Shown: positions 22,566-32,040 of the stretch, one piece after another
How positions within the stretch are numbered: position 1 is the stretch's first letter
How the letters are laid out: each line of letters begins with the position of its first letter
Assembly (NCBI GenBank): GCA_951217055.1
Contig: CATNVA010000018.1
Span: forward strand, 310,001 to 374,000
Direction of reading: 5' to 3'
DNA length: 64,000 nucleotides
From: Gerris lacustris
Lineage: Eukaryota; Arthropoda; Insecta; Hemiptera; Gerridae
Program-made: the position numbers and the translations under genes
The notes under the pieces: generated by a model
What the model was told of the DNA's origin: nothing
What the model saw: only the letters and a program-made list of their open reading frames with translations
The model's database searches: none

Positions 22566-22848
22566 ATGGCCTCTAAAAGCGAAAGAACCATAAGTACCCG
22601 TAATAAACCTGTTCCGATTAGTGACTGCAAGATTTGTGATAAGAAAATGTTTCCTCTCAATAACGTTATTGCATGTAAAATTTGCAATATTAGTGCACAC
22701 AGTGAGTGTTTAAAGGTTACCGAACGGGAGTTTGAGTTTATGGTGGACACGTACACTTGCGATTCATGTAAGTCGAAAAAAACTGATGACACAATTGTGA
22801 CTCCCTCGAGAAGTAGTGAGTCTTTAAAAGCTAACCTTAAAAGCTTAA
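22566..22848 (+). pseudogene. ORF1 N-terminus with PHD-type zinc finger (element B)
   Basis: The start is taken at 22566 (MASKSERTISTRNK) rather than 22479, because the zinc finger follows it closely and the upstream residues look like untranslated leader. The finger reads 'CKICDKKMF', 'CKICNISAHSEC', 'YTCDSCKS', the C4-H-C3 spacing of a PHD finger. PHD-type fingers are known in ORF1 proteins of some CR1-group elements, where they are thought to act in chromatin or RNA binding. The frame is cut at 22848 by the CCCTTAA element and resumes at 31219 in phase. Confidence 0.78.
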
Positions 22849-23617
22849 CCCTTAACTGCCCGAATTATTTTTTTGGGGAATTGTTTGGTTTTTTTCTGGG
22901 GATTTTGTCTGTTAAGAGGTCCCTTAATATGTAAAAAATGTTTTAAAAAATTGAAATAAATTCCTTACCCCAAATTTGGGCTGTTGACATATGGCAACGC
23001 TAGGACATTAGCCCTACAGTTATTTTTCTCAGTAAATTTTTTAATAATTTCTTTTACAAAATGTATGTAAAATAAATTTTAGGTTAAAAAAGTACAAATA
23101 ATACTAACAAAATACTAAATTTATTTAAAAGAACAAAAAAGTATTTTTTTTTTTTTTTTTTTTTCATTATTTGTATTATGTGAGTCCGCCATTAGAGCTC
23201 GTACGGGAAGGTTGTGTTATTTTGTGCTCCGTCTTTGATCGGTGTTTTACTAGTTAAAGGACGCGAAATCGTGAACAGATTTTTGATATTTTATAGTGTG
23301 TCTTATGGAGCAACATTATTGTGAAATTGGAATAGAGAAATCATAAGTTCTTTTAAAGATATTAACATTTTAAATTTAACTTTTTATTAAAAATGGAATA
23401 GAGAAAAGGCAAGCAAGTATCCTACGTCTAGGTAGAAAATCATAAATCGAAGAAACTGCGCATGTCCAGGAATCCTAGAGAGGAACAGTAGGGGTACACA
23501 GTCATCCCCTCTCCCCCTTAGACACCTCTCTTACGGAAGGAGCCCCTCTTCGACTAATAGCCAAGGTAAACAAACGCATACCCCACGTTATAACAGCTAA
23601 TTTAAATACTTGTAAAT

Positions 23618-24439
23618 ATGGGAGAACCGACTATGTTAGAATTAATTGCTCTGTTAAGAGACGTTCAAGTGGAAGTCAGGGAGGGAAATTCCAATGTGAA
23701 AGAGCTAAGACAAGATGTAAAAAAACTGTCAAATGAACTAAACAAGATGCAAACAAAAATCACTGAATTAGAGGGTATAGGGAAAAGCCAAGATGAAAGA
23801 ATAGTCCGGTTGGAAAATGTCCAGGCAAAAGGTTTCATGACATCACAAGAAAATAGAATGAATAACATAATTTTGTATAATCTGGAAGAAATTAGCGGTG
23901 AATCTAGAAATGAGTTAGAGCAGTCAGTGATGCAGGTAGTCCAGCGACAAATGAATACTGATCTTACAATTAATGATCTAGATTGGGTAAAAAGACTTGG
24001 GAAAATACGTAGCGGCTATAATCGACCGGTTCTCATTAAATTTATTTCTAATAGAAAAAAGTATGAGATATTAAGAAATACAAATAAGTTGGCGGGCACA
24101 AACTTTAGTATTTCTCACAACTATCCACCAGAAACAAGAAACCAGAGGAAGATGCTATGGCATTATGTCAAAGAAGCTAGATCCCAAAACAAGCAAGCAT
24201 CTATCAAAGGGGACAAAGCTGTAATTCAAGGAACAGCTTATAGTCTAAAAGATCTTCAAGCCGGACCAGCTGAACAAATTACAATACTGCTTAGTCAAGA
24301 CATTGATAATTCGGAATTACATGATCAACAAGAAACAAATCAAAATAAAACAAAGAAGAGGAAACTACGTGATGGCTCTCTCAAGACTTTTTTACTGGCA
24401 GAGGCCGGCCCAGCCGGCGACCTACACGACCTACAGTAA
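23618..24439 (+). CDS. ORF1 protein, coiled coil plus L1-type RNA-binding domain
   Basis: 273 codons, intact. Residues 10-70 are a heptad-rich coiled coil ('VKELRQDVKKLSNELNKMQT'), expected to trimerise. Residues 85-175 look like the L1 ORF1p RRM ('NNIILYNLEE', 'WVKRLGK', 'RPVLIKFISNRKKYEIL'), and 175-230 like its C-terminal domain ('YPPETRNQRKML'). The protein coats element RNA in cytoplasmic particles. The start is the first ATG of the frame, after a leader with no longer frame. The last 15 codons overlap the frame of ORF2, and a slippery heptamer sits at codons 258-259, so part of the product may continue into ORF2. Confidence 0.88.
   Translation: MGEPTMLELIALLRDVQVEVREGNSNVKELRQDVKKLSNELNKMQTKITELEGIGKSQDERIVRLENVQAKGFMTSQENRMNNIILYNLEEISGESRNELEQSVMQVVQRQMNTDLTINDLDWVKRLGKIRSGYNRPVLIKFISNRKKYEILRNTNKLAGTNFSISHNYPPETRNQRKMLWHYVKEARSQNKQASIKGDKAVIQGTAYSLKDLQAGPAEQITILLSQDIDNSELHDQQETNQNKTKKRKLRDGSLKTFLLAEAGPAGDLHDLQ
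24388..24418 (+). promoter_or_regulatory. Putative -1 programmed frameshift signal
   Basis: TTTTTTA at 24388-24394 is the U_UUU_UUA heptamer, in ORF1 phase with codons TTT and TTA as required for -1 slippage. After a 9-nt spacer, GCCGGC (24404-24409) can pair with GCCGGC (24413-24418) across a CCA loop. The -1 frame has a TGA at 24370-24372, just upstream, and no stop from there to the end of the first long ORF2 segment (26508). A sequencing or mutational indel in the T run is the main alternative. Confidence 0.6.
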
Positions 24440-27400
24440 CACATACGGACATCTCGGCAAGATCACCATACACACGATTAGAACACCCTCGGACATCTCA
24501 AGCGGTACAACATAAGAACGAAGATTCGGTCAACCTACTCTTTTGGAACTGCGAAGGCTTTAGCAGGGTAAATCTTCTAGATAATAATAATAAACATAAA
24601 TCCATGTTAAACAATTTTAGTTTTATAGGTCTTAGTGAAACTTGGCTAACCAAATCTTTAGATAAACATTGTTACTCCTATCTAGATCAATTCCAGTACT
24701 TTTATAGCAATGCAACTAAAGATAAATCGAGAGGTAGGGCTAGAGGTGGTCTTATGGCTTTAGTGAAAAAGCATCTCAACGCGATTATCTTAGATACAAA
24801 TAGTCACTGGATTATTTTATCCCTCTCTTATAACAACATCAAATTTATTGTGGGATTAGTATACTTCAACCCGTCAGCAGACTTAAAATTTCTGTTAGAT
24901 ATACTCGAAGAAACCATCCAGGGAATTAGTGCAGAAAATCCTAATACTCAAATATACCTGGGGGGAGATTTCAATTGTCGCTTAGGGTCGTCCGGTTGCT
25001 ATCAAGAAGAAGTGTTTGAAGGAACTAATTTATTTGGGACTAGACGTTCACAAGATGGTACTATTAACAAACGGGGCCGTGACCTGGTCTACTCAATTGA
25101 AAACTTAGCATTATACCTAATAAACGGTCGTAGCATTAGCGACCAGAACGGAAACTTTACGTTTATAAATGCTAATGGTAAAAGTACTATTGATTTAATT
25201 TGGACGAACTTCTCAGGATTAACAGGTGTAGAGGATATGGAGATATTCTGTGATATTTGTATTTCCAGTCATTTCCCTTGTTGGTTAAAAATAAGAGCTC
25301 CCGGCATTAATCAAAATGATACAAACGGTAACCTTATTAGCAATAAAAATAATTATAAACGCACTTGCACTGTCTTTAGATGGGATAGAGTAAAGGGAGA
25401 CGAGTACCGAAACCATATAAGCTCTTTGATAATTAAAACCTTTAATCAATTTGAAAAAAGCACAGAGGAAAATCCGGATTTTATTAATACTAAATTAATA
25501 AATATAATCTACGAAACGCTAGAAAGCATAGGCCTAAAAACCTCTAGAACTTATGGAAGGAATAGTGGTCAGAATAAACCAGCTTGGTTTAATTCGGATT
25601 GTGGCGATGCAAAGAAAGATCTCCGGAAAGCCTTGAGAAGATTCAGCAAAGATTGGAATGACAGCGAGCTTCATGTTGAATACATAGATAAAAAGAGAAC
25701 ATACGCTAAAATTTTAAGAGCCTCAAAGCGAAAATATATTCAAGAAATGTGTGAAACCATGAGTAACGTAAAGGAGTCTTCGGCGTTTTGGAATTTAATT
25801 AGAAAACTGAAAAAACAAAGTAAAAATAATAACATTACTCTTGATATGGTATACGAACATTTAGCAATCTTATATCCTACCGAAATTGAAAAATCATTTG
25901 AGTTCTATGATGTTCAACACCCACTTTTAGATAGAGATTTTACACTTGAGGAAATAAAAGATGTACTAAGTGAACTCAAAATGAACAAATCACCTGGTCC
26001 AGACAACACCATGAATGAACATTTAGTTAATTTGCCTGAAAATTGTCTAATATTAATAAATAAAATGTTCAATAATATTATGAGCAGTGAACGGGTTCCA
26101 GAGGCCTGGGGAAAATTAAGTATGCTCTTTTTATTCAAGAAAGGGGACCCAAAGAAAATGGAAAATTACCGTGGGATTTCTCTTCTAAGCACAATCATGA
26201 AAATGTTTACTAAATCGTTGAACAAAAGATTGTCAGATTGGGCAGAGAATATCAACTTGGTAAATGAAAGCCAAAACGGGTTCAGGAGAGGGAGAGGATG
26301 TAGAGATGGCATTTTTACTCTAGCCGGCTTAGTCGGTAACAAACTTCGTCTAAAGAAAAGACAACTTTATGTGAGTTTCATAGATTTCAAGAGGGCTTTC
26401 GACTCCATAAAACATGAAATTCTTTGGCCAAAATTATTAAAGTGCGGAGTCAGTGGTAAAATAATAAAATTATTAAATCATTATACGATGTTGCAAGAGT
26501 CGAGGTAAAAACCCAATCAGGATTATCTGATCCAGTAGACATAACAAAGGGCTTAGTACAAGGAGATTCTTTAAGTCCCACTCTGTTTCTCTACTTTATT
26601 AACGATGTGGACCAATTCTTAGCTCGGGAAGGCGTTCAAGGAGTCCCCATTGACGGTTACAACGATATAATATCTCTTAAGTTCGCCGACGACTTTGCAA
26701 TGGTAGCCGAAACCGCAATTCAGGTCCGTAAGCAGTTGTCAAGCTTACATCAATATTGCAAAATCAACAGTCTCACAGTGAACATAAATAAATCAAAAGT
26801 TGTAATATTCAAAAGCTCAGGAAAAAACAAGAAAACCGATTCGTTCTCATACGACGGGGAAAGCATAGAAAAAGTTAACTGTTACAGCTATTTAGGAATC
26901 GAATTTTCATCCTCAGGAGTATTTCAAGTCGCAGCAAAAACACAAATTAAAAAGTCAATTTCAGCTATTGCATGTCTAAAAGATGTCTTGAGCAAATCTA
27001 AAACAACCTCCTTAGAAGCACGTCTAAAATTATACCAGTCTATTGTCAGATCTACCCTACTATATGGAGCAGAAGTTTGGTGTCTTCGTTACTTAGAAAT
27101 GATAGAAACCGTAAACACACATTTCATTAAATCAATCTACCACTGGCCTAGAAATACCCCGGCTTAGTGAGACTAGAGTTAGGAATGGAACCGGTCGGAT
27201 GTGCCGCAATTAAACAAATTATGAAATGGTGGAGTGTTGTTCTGAGTATGAAAGAAGAAAGATACCCCCGGATAGTGTATGATAGACTTGTTTGTTTAAG
27301 CGATTCCAACAGTATATCTATTAAATACAACTGGGTCTCGCAACTGAAACAATTGCTGTGTGGACTAGGTTTCGAAGAGCTGTGGCAAGATTGTTCAAGC

Positions 27401-27627
27401 GATAAAGTGTTGTGTGCAGTGGACAAAGTAGTGAAGGCTTATAAGGACCAGAGCTTCTCAAGAGACCTAGAAAGAGCTTACAACTCGAGCTACAGTGCTA
27501 TCTATAAGTATATTAAAATGGACGAGGGCGTCGAGAAATATCTATCTTGGCAGGTAGAAATAGAGAAGCAGAGATTGATAAGCCAGATGAGGGTTAGTTG
27601 GTCAAACAGAGTACATTTTTACCATAA

Positions 27628-28491
27628 GGGTGCTCTCACACTGGATCCGACTACATGCGAATTTTGGTCGTGCGTAGTCGTACGTAGTCGGACGAACTAT
27701 CCCAACCTTAGCAATGTTATCAAAGCTCTCACACTGCATCCGACCTACTCGTCCGACTACGTGCGTATAGCTCCGACCTGCGGCTCGATCCCAGCTGGCT
27801 CGGATTTTCGTCCGACTACATGCGACAAAAACTACATACCCTACAGTTTTTAATAGTCTTTCGGTTGTTTTACAAAGTTTTTCATACCTTTTTACACAGT
27901 TTTTTATACACAGTTTTTTATAGTTTTTATTTACTTTTTTTATACAGTTTTTTACATAGTTTTTTTTTAAAGTTTTTTTTTAATTTTTTTTTTTTTATCA
28001 GTTAGTTAAGTTTAGTCAGCTCTGGTTTGATACTTTCCATAATGTACATAAACGTGTCCAAACTCAATCGGAAGTAATCAAAAAATTTCTCCGGATCTTC
28101 TTTTAAATTGTTCATTAAATGGTGAAATTCACCATGCTCTTCTCTTTTCAAAAATATTTGATTAACCCATTCCGTTCTTCTTTTTAAACGTCTATTTCTT
28201 CTTCTTAACACTAAACTATTGCATTCTACTAGGTAAAACAACCCATTCATATTGTCAAAATGTTCGTATACGAAAAAAAAACGAAAATATAAAGTAAAAA
28301 GGCAACCGCACTCGACAACGTCTCCAACAAGTCTGAATGTAGAGGGTGAAATGTAGAGGGTAGAGCTAAGTCGTACTAACGAGTCGTGCGTAGTCGGGTC
28401 CAGTGTGAGAGCTCCAAGTCGTACTACCAAGTCGTGCGTAGTCGTTCGTAGTCGGAAGTCGCATGTAGTCGGATCCAGTGTGAGAGCACCC
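27628..28491 (-). mobile_element. PIF/Harbinger deletion derivative
   Basis: 864 bp with terminal inverted repeats of more than 30 bp beginning GGGTGCTCTCACACTGGATC, flanked by TAA on both sides (27625-27627, 28492-28494), the TWA target of PIF/Harbinger. Subterminal GTCGTGCGTAGTCG repeats are present at both ends. It keeps only the N-terminal piece of the transposase on the minus strand. Removing it rejoins the C-terminal zinc-knuckle region of ORF2 in phase. Confidence 0.88.
28010..28300 (-). pseudogene. Harbinger transposase N-terminal fragment
   Basis: On the minus strand the frame carries 'KRRTEWVNQIFLKREEHGEF' and 'DPEKFFDYFRLSLDTFMYIM', the N-terminal signature of PIF/Harbinger nucleases (W-x-R-…-R-x-x-x-G-E-F-…-F-x-x-Y-F-R-M). 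It stops after 'ESIKPELTKLN'. The DDE domain and the Myb-like partner gene are absent, so the element must be mobilised in trans. Codons before about 28300 run into the terminal repeat and are probably not coding. Confidence 0.8.
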
Positions 28492-28769
28492 TAAGGGTCA
28501 CAAGTACACCTGGGACCCTAACGAAATATGTAGCCTGTGTCATACAGAGAGTAATGAAGACCTTATGCATTTCCTTACTGAATGCCCTATCTACCAAGAA
28601 CCAAGGAGTAAATATTTAAGCCAATACCTTGAGCCTTCAACACCAAATAAATTATTTATATTACAGAACAAAAAAAAGTTATACGATCTGTTCCATTTCA
28701 TTAGCGTCGCACTTAAACTTAGAGCATTCTGTTTGAACGAGTAAAGTATCACTATAAAAAACTTGCAGA

Positions 28770-28852
28770 TAATTATGTTAAAAAAAAAAAAAAAAAAAAA
28801 AAATCTAATTATGTTAGAAAAATATTATTAATCCATTGTTGATAACAATCTA
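28770..28852. other. 3'UTR of L1-type element with poly-A run
   Basis: Follows the ORF2 stop. It contains a 23-A run (28781-28803) and a repeated AATTATGTTA. The 3'UTR resumes at 29971 and reaches 30459. Confidence 0.5.
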
Positions 28853-29970
28853 TAATATAAGTGGCAATGTCCTGATTGACTGACTGACTGACATAGAATC
28901 AACGCACAGAAAAATCTGCTTAACCGAGAGACTTGAAATTTTGAGGATATACTCGGTTCATATCATAGGCATCCACTAAGAAAGGATTTTGCGAAATTTT
29001 TATTTTTGTACCCAGGGGTACGGGGTACAAATCTCAAAGTAATGAATACTTTTAATGATGCATATCGTTGAAAAGCTCTTTAAAAGTTCAGTAATTGTTA
29101 ATATTTTCATTTAGGAGGGGGTAAAATGGAAAAATGTGTATAACTACATCTTATATAAATGAAGAGTGTCTATGAGTGTCTTTTATCTTATATATTAATG
29201 AAGAGTGTCTATGAGTGTACTGCTTACATGAGATTATAAAGTTAAAATGTTGGTACACAGGAGTACGGGGTACAAATGTCAAAGTAATTGATAGGTACCC
29301 TTTATGATGCATATCGTTGAAAGGCTCTTTAAGAAAAAAGTAATTATAATGTACGTTTTTGTCATTATTTTCATTTAGGAGAGGGGTAAAACCGAAATGT
29401 CAACGTAAGTGTGTGTGTGCGCGCGCGCGAACTGGCGCGTGTGTGTGTGATTTTTATTCAAATCTACCGTTTTATTCCGATTTCAATGAAAATTTGCACA
29501 CTTGCCCTTCAAAGCAAGGGGAAAAGGGGAAGGTCACTGACTTCATGCATTTTCGAAATTTTGATTTTGGTACACAGGGGTGCGGGGTACAAATGTCAAT
29601 GTAATGAAAACCCTTCCCGATGCATACCGTTGAAAAGCTCTTTAAGAGTGCTTTACAATTATTGTTATGTACATTTAGGGGAGTAAAATGGAAAAATATA
29701 TCTATATATATGTATAAAAAACTAATAATTGTTGTACCTGTACATTTATCCGATTGGGCTAAAATTTTGTATTTATTCATTTATTTATTAATTTATTATT
29801 ATTTTTTTTAAATACCTTTATTGAATAAAACATATTCATACATAAATAATATTTTAGTACATCAATTTATCCATTTTATTAACATTTTAAATAATTTAAA
29901 TGTTTCTTGATGGTAGTTTATAAATCCATTAAATTGAACACCCCGTAGCGAAGCACGGGCATTCAGCTAG
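28853..29970 (-). repeat. Dispersed repeat F, copy 2
   Basis: Reverse of the 9403-10721 arrangement: tail block with GACTGACTGACTGACATAGA near 28877, units with TAGGAGGGGGTAAAATGGAA near 29113, 29377 and 29680, and head GTAGCGAAGCACGGGCATTC then AGCTAG at 29970. A GT/GC-rich microsatellite lies at 29409-29448. No coding potential; frames at 29359-29686 are chance. It lies in the 3'UTR of the L1-type element. Confidence 0.75.
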
Positions 29971-30459
29971 TATTAATTATAAGGTAATACAAAAAAATAA
30001 GACTAAAGCCATATTAATAGTAGATCTTTAATCAATGATTATAGAGATTAGTCAGTATTCATTGATTAATGATTTATATAATCAAATATAATTCTCTAAA
30101 ATAATGTAAGATTCATTTTAAAAAAATTAAATATTAATTATGCATAATTAGATGGAAAAAAGCGTCCATATGTTAATTTTATATTAAATGTTTACAATAT
30201 TTAGAATATTATGAATTCTGTTATCGGTATTGTTATTATCTAGTTAGTCTTATTATTGTTTATTATTTGCTCATTATTTTGTCAATGTTTTTTTTTGCCA
30301 AGTTGTTTAGTTTTAGTTGTTATCTATTTGAAATTGTTTTCCTGTAATATTTGTTGTCATTGTATTAGATTGCTTATCTCATAGCATTGCATGCGTACTC
30401 ACCTGTAAGAAGATCATGTATCTTAATTACAGTATGTAAATAAAAAAAATAAAAAAATA
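29971..30459 (+). other. Distal 3'UTR and A-rich tail of L1-type element
   Basis: A/T-rich untranslated sequence ending GTATGTAAATAAAAAAAATA and more A/T up to the 17-bp duplication. Nothing coding is seen. Confidence 0.65.
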
Positions 30460-32040
30460 ATTATTTGTATTATGTGTATCATGTTTTTTTCTGTAAAATT
30501 ATGTAATTATTTCTTAATTTTTTGTTTTATGCATGTGTTTTTGTTATTACCTTTAAAAATATATATGTATTATTCAATTGTAATAAAAAAAATATAGATA
30601 TTATTATATACATATTATTTTTAAAAGAATAGCCCAATAATATTTGTTACTAATTATTAATTATACTTGTTCAACAAAAATAATTACAAGATTTAGAGAC
30701 TAATTGAGAAATATTTAGAAAATAATCAATAAAAAAATTAACATTAGGCAAAAAAACATCAAAACTTTGTATATAAATATGACTGAATAAAATTACCACT
30801 TAGAAAAAAAACTGTAAGGCTAATGTCCTAGCGTTGCCGTATGGCAACTTTCAAATTGACGCTCAATTTAGGGCAGAAAAATTAAATTTTGTGAAACTGC
30901 AATAATTTTATATTTTTAATCACTCTTTATTCAAATAGTTTCATTACCAATAATAAAATTATTTAATTAATTAATTAATTAAAAAAATTAAAATTCTTTC
31001 CGTGTCTCAAATTTGGAATAACCCATTTTTTAAACCTGTCTTGTCGCATACGTGTTGCACCAAACAAATAAATCTAATGATGAAAAATAAATTTAGTCCT
31101 TCTTTTGACATAATATTAACATTTAAAAAGTTCAATATTAACTTGGACCTCTCCAGACAATAATAAAGGGAGGGGGTTTTGCTGTTGCCATATGGCAACG
31201 CTAGGTTATTAAGGGTAAGCAGAGCTTCTAATCCAATTTCTCTTGATAACGAAGTTTTGTTGGAGGTTTTAAAAAACTCTGCCGCCACTATTGACCTGGT
31301 GAATAAGTTGTCCGATCAGGTATCCTCTCTTGAGGCTAAGGTTGATAGGTTATGTACAGAGAATGCTGAACTCCATAGGTTGTTGCACACTTCATCTTCG
31401 CGTAATGTAAAACATCGTAGTTATGGAGATGTAGTTAAAGAGGCTAATGTTATCACCTCTCACTCATTGCTTGGCAGTTCCTCTACCTCGACTGATAGTG
31501 GAATCCAGAGGGCCTCCCCACTCAAGGTCACTGATTCAAGACCGCCTCCCGTTCCCGAGTCTTGCGTTATTAACTCACACACGCCCCCCACTTTTACGAC
31601 ACTACCTCATGATCCGCCTTCACCATCCGATTTACCTAATTCCTCTCATTTCAACGCAAATATTTTAAGCAATTCCATTACCTGCACAGAAGACAACAGG
31701 CCTTTTACTGTTGTTACCAGACGTTCAAACAATAATAACGCTCGCTCTCGGAGACCCGTCTTACTAGGTCAAAAGAATAGTTCAAAGCTTTTGGTGGTAA
31801 AACGACGCTCCCCTGTATTTGTTACTCGTCTGGACCCGAACACGTCAGCTGATGAAATAACGGCTTTTCTGAAAGAGGAAACTAAAGTATCTGACATTGT
31901 AGTCACGAGGCTCCGCACTCGATCTGAACGCTACGCCTCTCTTCACTTAGATGTTTCGGAGACTGATTTAAATTTTATTCATAACGCCGATATATGGCCC
32001 ATCGGCACATTAGTTAAACCTTTTTGGGGTCGCCTGGATA

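Larger units (their letters stand above)
24394..28744 (+). pseudogene. ORF2: endonuclease, reverse transcriptase, C-terminal zinc knuckle
   Basis: The frame is open from 24394, and the first ATG is only at 24604, yet the EN N-terminal motif 'LLFWNCEGF' lies upstream of it (about 24546-24572). EN motifs: 'GLSETWL', 'YLGGDFNC', 'STIDLIW', 'SSHFP'. RT blocks: 'NKSPGPDN', 'NYRGISLLS', 'QNGFRRGRG', 'FIDFKRAFDS', then after a frameshift near 26485 'GLVQGDSLSPTLF', catalytic 'KFADDFAMV' and 'YSYLGIEF'. A second frameshift near 27165 precedes a long C-terminal domain ('VRLELGMEPVGC'). After the Harbinger insert the tail ends with 'ICSLCHTE' and 'MHFLTECP', a CxxC…HxxxxC knuckle, and a stop at 28742-28744. 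Confidence 0.88.
23183..30459 (+). mobile_element. L1-type non-LTR retrotransposon, nearly full length, 17-bp TSD
   Basis: Flanked by a perfect direct repeat ATTATTTGTATTATGTG (23166-23182 and 30460-30476), the hallmark of target-primed insertion. It begins AGTCCGCCATTAGAGC and ends in AAATAAAAAAAATAAAAAAA. The contents are a 435-bp leader, ORF1, ORF2 with EN, RT and a C-terminal zinc knuckle, and a 3'UTR. A PIF/Harbinger derivative (27628-28491) sits in ORF2 and a repeat-F copy (28853-29970) in the 3'UTR. Without these the element is about 5.3 kb. Two frameshifts in ORF2 (about 26485 and 27165) make it inactive. The clade is uncertain: ORF1 is L1-like, and ORF2 could also be RTE-related. Confidence 0.88.
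22921..31170. mobile_element. Inner CCCTTAATATG element, copy 1
   Basis: The parts 22921-23182 and 30477-31170 match 61044-61911 plus 62534-62615, which identifies the element and its limits (…CCAGACAATAATA at the right). Subterminal blocks TTGCCATATGGCAACGCTAG and its inverse lie near 22990 and 30835. No transposase. It is split by the L1-type retrotransposon at 23183. Confidence 0.7.
22849..31215. mobile_element. DNA element with CCCTTAA termini inserted in ORF1 of B
   Basis: The left end is CCCTTAACTGCCC (22849), the right end …GGTTATTAAGGG (to 31215), giving imperfect terminal inverted repeats, with TAA on both sides (22846-22848, 31216-31218). An ancestral TTAA duplication with one base lost on the right is possible and would suggest a piggyBac-like element, but no transposase is seen. 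Excision leaves ORF1 of element B in frame. Only about 120 bp belong to the outer ends; the rest is the inner element starting CCCTTAATATG (22921) and what it carries. Confidence 0.65.

Noticed and set aside
24303..24515. 70-codon frame in the ORF1/ORF2 overlap, third frame
   Set aside because: Lies in neither the ORF1 nor the ORF2 phase; chance frame in a GC-richer patch.
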